NCBI GenBank assembly: GCA_951812665.1
Contig: CATOST010000021.1
Span: 179,591-243,590 of the forward strand
Length of the DNA: 64,000 bases
DNA from: an uncultured Acidobacteriota bacterium
GTDB lineage: Bacteria; Acidobacteriota; UBA6911; RPQK01; JAJDTT01
Reading direction: 5' to 3'
Of this stretch, positions 33,291 to 42,642 are shown piece after piece (the stretch's first letter is position 1; each line of letters starts with the position of its first letter). The position numbers and the translations under genes were made by a program. Below the pieces are notes generated by a model. The model made no database searches, was not told the DNA's origin, and saw nothing but the letters and a program-made list of their open reading frames with translations.

Positions 33291-34997
33291 CTATTCTTCT
33301 TTCAGATGGATGATCCGATTGAACTCTTGGGGGGGCACGATGTTCTGCGTTTTTCCGCAGGGCCATGAGACTTGAATGGTATCGATACGGGTTCGCTCCC
33401 CCAGTCCAAAGTGGAGTCGCTGGTCGCTCTGGCTCAAATAGCTGCTGCCTGCCCGGACTTCTTGAGTCAGGCGATACGCTCCGGCCGTCAACGTTATTTT
33501 CGCACCGACCGCGTCGCGGTTGCAGTCGGCTCCTTCCAACTTGAATTTGAGCCACTGGTAGGGGCTGGCGGTCCGGTTCTCCAGCAGGTCGGCCCGGTCG
33601 TTTTTGTTCGTCACCAGCAGATCCAGCTTGCCGTCGTTATTGAAGTCTCCGGCGGCCGAACCACGGGAAACATTCTTGCGGGAGAAATAGGCTCCCGCCT
33701 GCGACGAAATCTCCAGAAAGCGTCCCTGTCCCAGGTGACGAAACAACTGGTTCGACTGGGCATGCTGGAGACTGGGATTGATCATTTCGGCGTTGTCGAA
33801 GACATGTCCATTGGCCACAAAGAGGTCGACGAGCCCGTCGTTGTCGTAATCCAGGAAATTGGTCCCGAATGCCAGAGGCAGGAAACCGGGGCCGGCCAGG
33901 TTGGACTCCAGGATGCGATCGCTGAAGATACCGGAACCGTCGTTCCAATAGAGGGCATTGTGCTGCAGCGAAAAATTGGTGACGAAGATGTCGAAGCTGC
34001 CGTTTCCGTCCAGATCCGTCGCATCGATCCCCATGCCAGCCTGGGGAACCCCCGCCCCGCTGAAGGCAGTTCCGGAAACCAGTGAGAGGTCTTCGAAGGT
34101 CCCGTCGCCTTTGTTTTCAAACAGGTAATTGGCGGTGGTGTCGTTGGCGACATAGAGGTCCGCGTCGCCATCGCCGTCCATGTCGAGCCAGATGACCCCC
34201 AGGCTCTTGCTGTACTGAGGGTCTTCCCTCACTCCCGCTATTGCGGTGACTTCCACGAAGGTACCGTCTCCGTTGTTGCGATAGAGGGCATTGGGAGCAC
34301 CTTCATAACTGTGCGGGTAGCAGTAGATCGGCACATCCCGGACGTAGCAGCGCCGATGACCGGCGAAGGAAAATTGTAGATAGTTACACACATAGAGATC
34401 GAGATTGCCGTCCCGATCGTAGTCTGCAAAGGCCGCGCTGGTCCCCCAGAGTCGATCTCCGACTCCGGCTTTGGACGCCATCTCGGTAAAGGTCCCGTCG
34501 CCGTTGTTGTGATATAGGAGATTGGGACCCAGGTTGGTCACAAAAATATCTACGTAACCGTCATTGTCGTAGTCGGCGAAAGCGCATCCGACGCCGTAGG
34601 AAGTGTCTCCGACCCCGGCTTTTTCCGTCACCTCGGTGAAGGTTCCATCCCGGTTGTTGCGAAATAGCTGATTCGCGGCCGAGACGGCGGGGACGGTTGC
34701 CGGCGTAGGGCCCCCGTTCACAAGGTACACGTCCATCCAGCCGTCATTGTCATAGTCGAGAAACCCTGCGCCCGAGCCTACCGTCTCCACAATATATTTC
34801 TGAGGAGAGGCTCCATTCACATGGAAAAACGACAGCTTCGCCTCTTGGCTCACCTCTATGAACACGGGAGCAACAGGGTGGTCGATCGAGGAGAAAACCT
34901 GACCTTTCAGCGAAAGGACAGCGATGAGGCAGATTTCAACCAGCAATGCTCCCACTGGTCGGACTCTCGTTTCGCGCCTGCCGGAAGTCTGCTGCAC
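33291..34997 (-). CDS. CRTAC1 family protein, copy 2
   Basis: A 568-residue paralogue of the 30.3-kb protein. It starts at GTG 34997 with a signal peptide about 18-37, then VCBS/FG-GAP calcium loops (DYDNDGW, DYDRDGN, DFNNDGK), then a C-terminal ASPIC/UnbV domain (QWLKFKLEGADCNRDAVGAK). It differs from copy 1 chiefly by a short insert with CYVRDVPIYCYPH, whose two cysteines could form a disulfide. The two copies flank the TPR gene, which suggests duplication within the operon. Confidence 0.9.
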   Translation of the reverse strand: MQQTSGRRETRVRPVGALLVEICLIAVLSLKGQVFSSIDHPVAPVFIEVSQEAKLSFFHVNGASPQKYIVETVGSGAGFLDYDNDGWMDVYLVNGGPTPATVPAVSAANQLFRNNRDGTFTEVTEKAGVGDTSYGVGCAFADYDNDGYVDIFVTNLGPNLLYHNNGDGTFTEMASKAGVGDRLWGTSAAFADYDRDGNLDLYVCNYLQFSFAGHRRCYVRDVPIYCYPHSYEGAPNALYRNNGDGTFVEVTAIAGVREDPQYSKSLGVIWLDMDGDGDADLYVANDTTANYLFENKGDGTFEDLSLVSGTAFSGAGVPQAGMGIDATDLDGNGSFDIFVTNFSLQHNALYWNDGSGIFSDRILESNLAGPGFLPLAFGTNFLDYDNDGLVDLFVANGHVFDNAEMINPSLQHAQSNQLFRHLGQGRFLEISSQAGAYFSRKNVSRGSAAGDFNNDGKLDLLVTNKNDRADLLENRTASPYQWLKFKLEGADCNRDAVGAKITLTAGAYRLTQEVRAGSSYLSQSDQRLHFGLGERTRIDTIQVSWPCGKTQNIVPPQEFNRIIHLKEE

Positions 34998-35032
34998 TGG
35001 CGTCGTCTATAAGCTTAACCGGATTCGCTCCT

Positions 35033-36175
35033 TTACGACGTCACCTCCTGGGTTCTACCCGTTTCCGCCGCCCGGTAGGCAGCGAAAATCACCCTCATGA
35101 GGTGGAGACATTCCTGCGCTGTCATGGGAGGCTGGGAGAGCCCCAAGGCGGCGTCAACTGCCTCCTGCACCAGTGGACCGTACACGTAGGGTGGATTGGG
35201 ATCGTCCTGATATTGGAAGAACTGGACACCCCGGGGTGCATCGGGATGGGTGGAGTACCATTTCAAGGTCTCCCCATAGGGCAGGTCCAGATGGAACCAA
35301 CCCTTCGAACCCCAGACCCGGACTTGGTTCTGGTAGCCCTCATCCAGGTAGTATCCGGTGTTGAGGGTTCCCACCAGGCCCTGGCTGAGGCGAAAGGAGA
35401 CGACTGCCGCATCCTCTACCTCGATGGGCTGCCCTCCGACGTTCTCGCAGAGGGATGTGATCCGGTCAATACGATCTCCGGTTAGGAACTGGATCAGGTC
35501 CAAATAGTGGATCCCATGGAAGATGAGCTTTCCGCCTCCAGCCTTGTCCTTGAAGGAGAGCCAGGAGCGTTGATATTCGGGGCGGGTCAGCCGCGTCTGA
35601 TCGCTGATCCAGTCCATGGTGGCCGAGTAGGGCTTCCCCAGATAGCCGGACCGGATCAGGTCCCTTGCCTTCTTGACGGCCAGACTCACTCGGGTCGCCA
35701 TGGCCAACATCAGGTCCAGGCCGCGCGACTCCGCCAGCTCGACCAGAGGCTCAAAGTCTTCCAGCCGAGCACAGCCCGGCTTCTCCGTCATCACATGGCA
35801 GTTCGCCTCCAAAGCCAATCGGATGGCGGGAGGCGCGTGAAGTCCTTCCAGAGTGACGATCACCAGCTTGGGGTGAACTTTCTCCAGCATCTCCCGATGG
35901 CTCCGGTAGGTTCCTTCCAGACGCCCACCCAGCAGTTCTTTCGCCTGCTCGAAGGTCTTCCCCGTGGGGTCGGAAAGGGCCACTCGACCCACTCCACGGG
36001 CCTGCGCGAAGCCCTTGAGGTAGTGTTCGGCGTGGCTGCCGGCTTCGCTGAAGAGGCCGGCGCTGAGGGATCCCTCAGCCGGTAGAGACCAGACAGGTCC
36101 TACCTTCCCGGAAGAAACGGCGAGGGTAGCCAGCCCTCCCAGGATCCGGCGTCTGGTGATTCTCTCCTTAGTCAT
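35033..36175 (-). CDS. Gfo/Idh/MocA family oxidoreductase, Tat-exported
   Basis: A 380-residue protein. The ATG at 36175 has an AAAGGAGG site upstream; longer starts are less likely. The N-terminus carries a twin-arginine leader (TRRRILGGLATLAV). The NAD(P)-binding Rossmann half follows (about 30-150), with the family EKPGCARLEDF signature near residue 128, then the alpha/beta substrate half with GGGKLIFHGIHYLDLIQFL, where the histidine is the usual catalytic or binding residue. Tat-exported Gfo/Idh proteins are common in Acidobacteriota, Planctomycetota and Verrucomicrobiota sugar loci. Substrate is unknown, probably a sugar or inositol derivative. Confidence 0.9.
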   Translation of the reverse strand: MTKERITRRRILGGLATLAVSSGKVGPVWSLPAEGSLSAGLFSEAGSHAEHYLKGFAQARGVGRVALSDPTGKTFEQAKELLGGRLEGTYRSHREMLEKVHPKLVIVTLEGLHAPPAIRLALEANCHVMTEKPGCARLEDFEPLVELAESRGLDLMLAMATRVSLAVKKARDLIRSGYLGKPYSATMDWISDQTRLTRPEYQRSWLSFKDKAGGGKLIFHGIHYLDLIQFLTGDRIDRITSLCENVGGQPIEVEDAAVVSFRLSQGLVGTLNTGYYLDEGYQNQVRVWGSKGWFHLDLPYGETLKWYSTHPDAPRGVQFFQYQDDPNPPYVYGPLVQEAVDAALGLSQPPMTAQECLHLMRVIFAAYRAAETGRTQEVTS

Positions 36176-36246
36176 GGATTCCTCCTTTGATCTGGTCACG
36201 GAGCCGGACCACCCGGGCAGGGGCAACTCCGACCGCGGGCACCCTC

Positions 36247-38067
36247 TCATGGTGCTTCTTGCGTCTTGAAGGTGGCATCTTCACCGTAGGCGGTTCCCTT
36301 CTCACTGACGGCAACAATCCGGTAGTGATAGGTCGTGGACGGTTGTAAATTTTTCAGTTCCGCGAAACCCGTCCGGGGCGTGATCTGGTATCCACCGTAG
36401 CTGAGATCGGATTGAAGACCGTAGGCCGACTCCGTCCCGTACTCGAAGTGAAAGGTGGTGCGGACTCCCATGGGATTCAGGCGACCCTCCACCTTGGCGG
36501 AGTTCGAGCTGATGCGGGTGGCCTTGCCCGTCGTGGCGAGCGGCTGATTGGTGGCGGGCACAGTAAACTGCCGGTCCTCTCCCCGGGTGATGCCGGATGC
36601 GCTCCTCGCCACCAACCGGTAGTGGTAGGTCGTCCCCGGGGTCAAGCCGGTGATGTCGGTGTTCACATGATAGAGATCGTCGTCGGGAAGCATCACGGCG
36701 CCGGTGCCGAAGACCTCGATCTCTCCCAATCCCCAATGCCGATCCTGATATCCGGAGATGAGGCGCAGCTTCAGGAATCCCGCCCGGGCGCCCAGCCCTC
36801 TATCCAACGTGTAGGCGAAGTTGGGTCCCGCTTCTCCCTTTTTCGGTAGTTCCCGCCTGAACAGTGAGGTGTACTCCTCGCCGTCGTGGGAAACCAGCAC
36901 CTCAACCTGGCGAACCGGCCAGGAGGGATTCTGGTGAAGTTGGACGGCGTCGATGGTAACGGGCTGCTGGAAGGAGTAGACGAACTCCTGAGGCTCAGAA
37001 GGGTTCTCCGCACTCCTCCACTGGTGGCCTTCACCGTGGCGCCAGCCGTCGGTCAGCGTGGCTGCATCGGAAGACGAGTCCGGGGGCGACTTCACCAAGC
37101 GGCCACCATTGCTGGGAAAGACCAGCGACTCATTGCGGTAGACGAGATGAAACTCGTCGAAGTCGACGGTCCCGGAGGGAGGATTCTCGATGTCGATGAA
37201 CGCCGCCAGGTGAAAAAAGTCCCAATTCACGTGCCCCTGGGTCGAGTCGACGGAGCCGTAGTCATAGCGTCGGGCCACACCCCCCTGTTGGGTAGGGTTG
37301 TTCCCTCCGAAAGACCAGTACGACGTGTCGTTCCAAAGGCGATACTTCACCGTGTGCCACAGCCCATCCATCAGGTAGTCGGTTAGGAGGAATCCCGTGT
37401 AAGCCCAGTTGGCACCCCTCCACCCGGGATCGTCTACCATCTCGATGTTGACGTATGACACGCTCCACCATAGAAGCTCCGAGCCGTTGGGTTCCCAGTC
37501 ATTTCCCCGAACCGATATGGTTACGTGCGCATCCCGCAGGTCCGGGTCTCCGGCAGCCAGGCAAGGCCCCTCGGATGGATCGCAGTCGCCCACCGTCCAG
37601 TGTATGCCGCACACAAGGGACTGGATCAGGTGCAGGGTCCCGATTCCATCGTCGTGATTGTGATCATGTTGGCTGGGCTCGGAGTAGCTGACGTGCCCTC
37701 CGGCGACTCCCCCTGAAGAGACGTGTTTGGCCTCGAGCCAAGTCCACCATCCTCCCAGACCTTCATCCCAGGTCTCCTTGTAGTGGGCGGCCAACCGCGG
37801 AGCAAGGGGACGCTCTTCAGTGCGACGGCCGTACTCCTTGCCGGTCCCGTATTCGAAGAAGTAGGTCGTTGGTTGCCCTTTCGGGTGAATGGTCCCATTG
37901 GGAGAGAAAGCCCGGGTTCCCAAGGACGATGCTTTGCCGGTGGCAACGGTTGGGGAGTGCCTCTCCTGGATCTGGGGTCCTTCCGCAGGTCCACATCCCC
38001 AGCCGAAGATAAGGGACAGGCAGAGAATCCCCAGGAGACCATTTCCGGTTCGTTCCTTCTTATTCAT
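36247..38067 (-). CDS. Secreted lipoprotein with fibronectin-III-like and discoidin-like domains
   Basis: A 606-residue protein from ATG 38067. The leader ends in FGWGC, a plausible lipobox with the acylated Cys near residue 25. About 40-85 and 480-600 hold Fn3-like sandwiches (TTYFFEYGTGKEYG; TTFHFEYGTESAYGLQ; TYHYRIVAVSEKG). The centre (about 90-320) is a Trp/His-rich region of unknown fold, and about 330-460 resembles an F5/8 (discoidin) carbohydrate-binding domain (QWRSAENPSEPQEFVYSFQQ, DRHWGLGEIEVFG). It lies between the TonB receptor and the Gfo/Idh gene and is probably a surface ligand-binding partner of the receptor; that role is inferred. Confidence 0.75.
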   Translation of the reverse strand: MNKKERTGNGLLGILCLSLIFGWGCGPAEGPQIQERHSPTVATGKASSLGTRAFSPNGTIHPKGQPTTYFFEYGTGKEYGRRTEERPLAPRLAAHYKETWDEGLGGWWTWLEAKHVSSGGVAGGHVSYSEPSQHDHNHDDGIGTLHLIQSLVCGIHWTVGDCDPSEGPCLAAGDPDLRDAHVTISVRGNDWEPNGSELLWWSVSYVNIEMVDDPGWRGANWAYTGFLLTDYLMDGLWHTVKYRLWNDTSYWSFGGNNPTQQGGVARRYDYGSVDSTQGHVNWDFFHLAAFIDIENPPSGTVDFDEFHLVYRNESLVFPSNGGRLVKSPPDSSSDAATLTDGWRHGEGHQWRSAENPSEPQEFVYSFQQPVTIDAVQLHQNPSWPVRQVEVLVSHDGEEYTSLFRRELPKKGEAGPNFAYTLDRGLGARAGFLKLRLISGYQDRHWGLGEIEVFGTGAVMLPDDDLYHVNTDITGLTPGTTYHYRLVARSASGITRGEDRQFTVPATNQPLATTGKATRISSNSAKVEGRLNPMGVRTTFHFEYGTESAYGLQSDLSYGGYQITPRTGFAELKNLQPSTTYHYRIVAVSEKGTAYGEDATFKTQEAP

Positions 38068-38270
38068 TTGACTCGACGAAGCGCCCCGGGCGCCGATAGG
38101 GAGCCCGCTCAAAAGAAGGGATCCTCCGGGACTCCACGGGGAGCAACAGCTACGGTTCGCGCGCAGGGAAATGGCATCGGTCGCTGCTTGGGTTGATTCG
38201 GACGGATGCTCCGGGTTCGAAAACCCAACGGGAGCCCGGTCGTCGACCGAACTCCCGTCGTGGGCCCGGA

Positions 38271-41200
38271 TCAGAAGTGGAAACGGAAGCCCAACTGGAT
38301 CTGGCGAGCGGTTCCCGCTCCCCGTACGGTGCCGAAGCTTGCGGAGTCGACCGTCCCGTTGGGTTTGGAAAAATTGGTGTGGTTCGTGGCGTTGAACATA
38401 TCGACACGGAAATCGAAGTGCCTGGTCTCTCCCAGGGAGAACCTCTTGTGAAAACTCATGTCCACCAGGACCAGTCCATCCGACTCCAGCGCCAGGTAGG
38501 CCGAGTTACCGAGACTGAAGTTGGTCGGTTCCACAAAGGCGCTGGTGTCGAAGTACCGATCCAGGGTCCTTTGGCCCTCGGCGAGCTGGCCGTGACCCAC
38601 CCGGTCCGGGAGCACGCGGCGGCGCGGTCCCTGGTTCCAGAGGTCTCTCGAAATGGCGACACCGACAGGCTCGCCCGAGGCCAGCGACACGAGGCCGGTC
38701 ACCTCCCAGCCACCCAGGAGGCTCCGGGTCAGCCCGGTCGCGTTCTTGAAGACGGGCAGCGCCCACAGAAACGCGCCGAAGTAGGTGTGGTTCCGGTCCC
38801 AATGGGTTCTGGTCTTCATGTTCCTCCGGTCGAACTCGTTCCAGGTCGCACCTTCGAACCAGGTCCCATGGAAGTTGTGAGCCATCGTTCGGGACCAGGT
38901 GTAACCCGTAGACAGAGAGAACCCGTCCCGAAATCGCCGCTCCAACTTGGCTTGAAGCGAGTTGTAATCGGTCGCCCCGTCGCTGTGGGTCATGATATTG
39001 GGCCGCACGTTGGGGATGGGCCGGCGTGCCCTCTGATCTCCTGAGACCACCACCCGCTGCTCCGTATAGGGTACGGTTACGGTAAAGCCCTCGGGCATGG
39101 AGACGTTCCAAGGGCGCCCGTTGCGCAGGTGGCGAGTCTGGTGACCCACGTAGGCCACCTCCAGCTTCGTGCCCTCGAAGATCTCGTGCTGCAGGGAAAG
39201 GTTGTAACTGTAGATCTGCCCTTCCTGCCAATCCGGATCGTAGAAGTAGTCGGTGATGTGTTCGGCGCTGGCCGCTGCCAAGGGCAAGGTCCGGAAGATC
39301 CCGTGGAGGATACGGGGCGCCGCCCCTCGCTCCTGGGTTTCGCCGACCCTGCCCGAGAAAGGACCGATATAGCCGGGCGCCGCCTTCAGATTTCCCACAT
39401 CCTGGTCGTAGGAGAGACCGGCTCCCACTCGCAGCACGGTCCGGTTGCTTCCAAAAAGCCTCCAGGCCAAGCCGAATCTAGGCGCAAAGTATTTGTAGCG
39501 CACCGGCTGGCAGCGCTCCGTATCCCTCTCCTGGAAGGGAATCGCGAGGCTCGAGAGGTCTCCTCCGGTGACCAGGTCCGACTGGAAGGGAAATCCCTTC
39601 GGTACCACCTGGACGGGATTGAAGCGGTCCGGTTGCAGCTCGACCCAGCAGTTGTATCGGTTGAAGAGGTACACGGGCGGCAAGGGAAGTTCCCACCGAA
39701 GCCCCAAGTTCAGAGTCAGGTCGGGGGAGATCTTCCAGTCATCGTTGATGAAGGCGCTGTACTGGGCGATGTTCAGTTGACCGATCCCCCCGATTCCGAA
39801 GCCGCCTCCACCGAGCACGTTGGCGCTCACGGATGCTGCCGTTCCCAGCAGGAAGTCAGCGAAGGGCTGCCCGAAATTGACTCCCGTCGGGGTGATCTCA
39901 CCGCTGGAGAAGCCGTCGAAACTGGTGCTGGCGCTCCCCTGCGGGACCCATCGATTCCGGATGTCCAGGCTGCGCATGTGCTCGAAACCCAGCTTCAGGT
40001 AGTGGTTTCCGCGGTTCCAGGAGATTGTGTCCTTGAAGTTGAGGCCCCAGTCTCCGAGCTCCTCGGCCCCGTAGCCCGAGTAGGAGGCATAACCGGAAAC
40101 GCGGATGGAGGGAAGCCCCCCCGGCCCACGCCCTCCATCCGGAGCCTCCAGCAGCACCTTGTCGGCGATGTCGTACCCCACGTCCTCGACCCAGTTTGTC
40201 TCGTCGATGCTCGCGCGGAAGCGCTTCAAGGACCAGAAGCTGAAATTGAGCTCATTGATCAGCCTGGAGCCGATCGGCTTGACCCAGCCTGCCGCAGTCG
40301 CCCAGCCATGCTCCAGGTCGTTCTTGCCCTGGTAGACTCCGTGAAGCATTCCGGGGACACCCACGGCCGGCGTGTGGGAGGTCTCGGGAGAGTCCTGAAA
40401 GTTGTACCGTACGAAGATAGTGTCCTCTCCGGCAAAATGATGATCGACCCGGAAGGAATACTTGTTCCTTCTGAGACTTCTGGTGTGCTGATAGGCATAG
40501 TTGGGAAAGGTTGCCTGATTCGGTTCCGGGTAGGGGATCAGTTCCATGACCTTTCGAGAGACGGGGTTCCAGCGGCTCTGAGGGATCCGGTTGTCGGGGA
40601 ACGCGGAGCGCTGTCCGTCGACGACGTCAAACGGGTCGAAGACGGGCGCAAAGCCGAAAGGTCCATCCCCATTGCTGAAGTCTCCTTGCCGTTCGGCCGA
40701 GGTCGGGACAGTCAGGAAGCCGGGGGATGAGGCGTCGTCTATGAACCGTTCGTAGCTGCCATAGAAAAAAGTCTTGTCTTTGAAGATGGGGCCTCCGACG
40801 GCTCCTCCGAACGTGTGGAGCTTCAGCGGCGGCCTTTCTCCTCCGATTCGATTGTTGAAGAACTGGTTGGCATCGAATTTCTCGTCCCGCAGGTACTCCC
40901 AGGCATGGCCGTGGAACTCGTTGGAGCCGCTATTGCTGACCATGCTGATGACCGCTCCACCAACCCGGCCGTATTCTGCCGAGTAGTTGTTGGTGATGAC
41001 CTTGAATTCCCGGATCGTCTCCGGAGTTGGGGATACCACTGGAGTCGCCAGGCAAATGCTCGTGTTGTTGGCACCGTCCATCATGAGATTGTTGGCCGTC
41101 GAGGTCATCCCGTTGAACGCCGGCATCCCCCCGCCGTAGAGGTCGCTGTCCGTCGACAGACCCTGCTGGACCGCTCCCGTCGTCAGGTAGGTGAGTTTGT

Positions 41201-41663
41201 TGAGCTTGCGTCCGGCCAGCGGGAAACTCAGGATCGTCTGCTGGCCCACCAGGGCACTCAACTCCGCCGTGTCCGTGTCGATGACCGGCGCTTCCGCCTG
41301 AACCGTGACGCTTTCGTCAATCTCGCCGGGGGTGATGACGATATCGATTCGCGCCTTCTGCTCAGCGGTGAGCACAATGCCGGTCAGGACCTGCCTCTTG
41401 AATCCAGGCAGCACGGCAGACACGGTATAGGTACCGGGAATGAGCTTGTCCACCAGGTAGTCGCCTGAATCGTTGGTGAAGGTGGTGCGCGACACGTTGG
41501 TGGCCTGATTGAGGACCTGAACGTCGACTCCCGGGACCACGGCCCTCGACGGGTCCATCACCGTTCCCAGAATTCGGGCGTAGGTGGTGGACTGGCCGTA
41601 GGTTGACGCAGGATAGAAAGTTGCCGCCAAAATGAAAATCGTCAATCTTGCGAGTCGGGTCAT
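38271..41663 (-). CDS. Oar-like TonB-dependent outer-membrane receptor
   Basis: A 1130-residue protein with signal peptide 1-23, a carboxypeptidase-regulatory-like domain (about 30-110, RILGTVMDPSRAVVPGVDVQ onward), a plug (about 120-240, with PETIREFKVITNNYSAEYGRVG), and a beta-barrel ending QLGFRFHF. An AAGGAGGGG site precedes the ATG. The gene starts 29 bp after a GntR regulator gene on the same strand and probably shares its transcript, suggesting that uptake is controlled by the regulator's small-molecule ligand. It is only distantly similar to the receptor at 0.2-3.4 kb. Confidence 0.92.
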   Translation of the reverse strand: MTRLARLTIFILAATFYPASTYGQSTTYARILGTVMDPSRAVVPGVDVQVLNQATNVSRTTFTNDSGDYLVDKLIPGTYTVSAVLPGFKRQVLTGIVLTAEQKARIDIVITPGEIDESVTVQAEAPVIDTDTAELSALVGQQTILSFPLAGRKLNKLTYLTTGAVQQGLSTDSDLYGGGMPAFNGMTSTANNLMMDGANNTSICLATPVVSPTPETIREFKVITNNYSAEYGRVGGAVISMVSNSGSNEFHGHAWEYLRDEKFDANQFFNNRIGGERPPLKLHTFGGAVGGPIFKDKTFFYGSYERFIDDASSPGFLTVPTSAERQGDFSNGDGPFGFAPVFDPFDVVDGQRSAFPDNRIPQSRWNPVSRKVMELIPYPEPNQATFPNYAYQHTRSLRRNKYSFRVDHHFAGEDTIFVRYNFQDSPETSHTPAVGVPGMLHGVYQGKNDLEHGWATAAGWVKPIGSRLINELNFSFWSLKRFRASIDETNWVEDVGYDIADKVLLEAPDGGRGPGGLPSIRVSGYASYSGYGAEELGDWGLNFKDTISWNRGNHYLKLGFEHMRSLDIRNRWVPQGSASTSFDGFSSGEITPTGVNFGQPFADFLLGTAASVSANVLGGGGFGIGGIGQLNIAQYSAFINDDWKISPDLTLNLGLRWELPLPPVYLFNRYNCWVELQPDRFNPVQVVPKGFPFQSDLVTGGDLSSLAIPFQERDTERCQPVRYKYFAPRFGLAWRLFGSNRTVLRVGAGLSYDQDVGNLKAAPGYIGPFSGRVGETQERGAAPRILHGIFRTLPLAAASAEHITDYFYDPDWQEGQIYSYNLSLQHEIFEGTKLEVAYVGHQTRHLRNGRPWNVSMPEGFTVTVPYTEQRVVVSGDQRARRPIPNVRPNIMTHSDGATDYNSLQAKLERRFRDGFSLSTGYTWSRTMAHNFHGTWFEGATWNEFDRRNMKTRTHWDRNHTYFGAFLWALPVFKNATGLTRSLLGGWEVTGLVSLASGEPVGVAISRDLWNQGPRRRVLPDRVGHGQLAEGQRTLDRYFDTSAFVEPTNFSLGNSAYLALESDGLVLVDMSFHKRFSLGETRHFDFRVDMFNATNHTNFSKPNGTVDSASFGTVRGAGTARQIQLGFRFHF

Positions 41664-41692
41664 TGCTTCCCCTCCTTGTATGGCTCAGGGAC

Positions 41693-42418
41693 CTAAGGGA
41701 CCTCTAAAAGGACTTGAATACTGGGACTGTTCGGTTCTTCTTTGATACCAAGAATTACCTTGAGAATGTTATCGATATGTCTCGCCATCTCCCGCTCTGC
41801 CGAGTCGGGATCGTCACCCAGGAGAACTTCAATCAGGGGCTTGTGACAGCCCAGATTACTCTGAAAACTGAGAGCCACTTCCTCGGGTGACTCCGAGCGG
41901 GACATGGTCAGTCCATGGAGAAGTGTGGTTCCGATCTTTGAATTCGCGGTCAGTTCGTACAGTCTTGGCAGGCCCGTGGAACGAACGATGTGCAGGTGCA
42001 GGTTGATATCCGCCTCATCACACTTGAGCGGGTCCGTGGCGGCGCAACCATCGAAGATATCGTTGAGTTCGATGAGCTTCCGCTTGTCCTCCGGACTCGC
42101 CCTCTCCACAAACAAGCGGGCGGCTTCCTTCTCGAGAGCCCTTCGGATGTAGTACGCTTCCAGGATCTCCGCCCGAGTCCACTGCTTGACGAAGGCGCCC
42201 AGCTCGGGAACCATCACGACCAACCCATCCCGCTCCAGACGCTGAATGGCCCCCACGACGGGCGTCACGCTCACTCCGAGCCGCTTCGCCAGCCGGCGCA
42301 ACACGAGGCGCGAGCCGGCGGGAAGTTCCCGGCTCACGATCTTGCGTTTCAGCTCCGCATACACTCGATCCCGGAGCCTTGACTTCTTCTCGACTTGAAC
42401 CCTGGTGTGTGATTGCAA
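41693..42418 (-). CDS. GntR family regulator, FCD (FadR-like) domain
   Basis: A 241-residue protein. The nominal start is TTG 42418; a downstream GTG is possible, so the exact N-terminus is uncertain. About 15-80 is a winged helix-turn-helix of GntR type (LRDRVYAELKRKIVSRELPA, LAKRLGVSVTPVVGAIQRLE). About 90-225 is an FCD all-helical ligand domain, with LHLHIVRSTG and MARHIDNIL supplying the usual metal-site histidines. It heads the seven-gene minus-strand series and probably regulates it and itself in response to a sugar acid or related metabolite. Confidence 0.9.
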   Translation of the reverse strand: MQSHTRVQVEKKSRLRDRVYAELKRKIVSRELPAGSRLVLRRLAKRLGVSVTPVVGAIQRLERDGLVVMVPELGAFVKQWTRAEILEAYYIRRALEKEAARLFVERASPEDKRKLIELNDIFDGCAATDPLKCDEADINLHLHIVRSTGLPRLYELTANSKIGTTLLHGLTMSRSESPEEVALSFQSNLGCHKPLIEVLLGDDPDSAEREMARHIDNILKVILGIKEEPNSPSIQVLLEVP

Positions 42419-42642
42419 TGAAATTACATGTGATTACACAATGACGCATGAGATTCTGTCAAGGAAATTTCACGGAGAATCATCTCTGTGTCGAAAAAAC
42501 GACTGTTCATCCTAGGACAGGTCGTTGAGGCGAGGCGGTCGATGGAGCGGGGAGACTTATTCCACCCGACCGCAGGTTCCCTGATCGTAGGAAATGCAGT
42601 TTTCCGCAGAAGCAGTCAGGCTTTAGCGAGAGGGTCGGAGTA
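42419..42642. promoter_or_regulatory. Divergent promoter region with TGTGATTACACA palindrome
   Basis: This 224-bp spacer separates the minus-strand GntR gene from the plus-strand NHL gene. TGTGATTACACA at 42429-42440, with TGTG and CACA arms, lies 10 bp upstream of the GntR start, in an AT-rich tract unlike the surroundings. It is a plausible autoregulatory operator. No clear -35/-10 pair was assigned. Confidence 0.4.
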
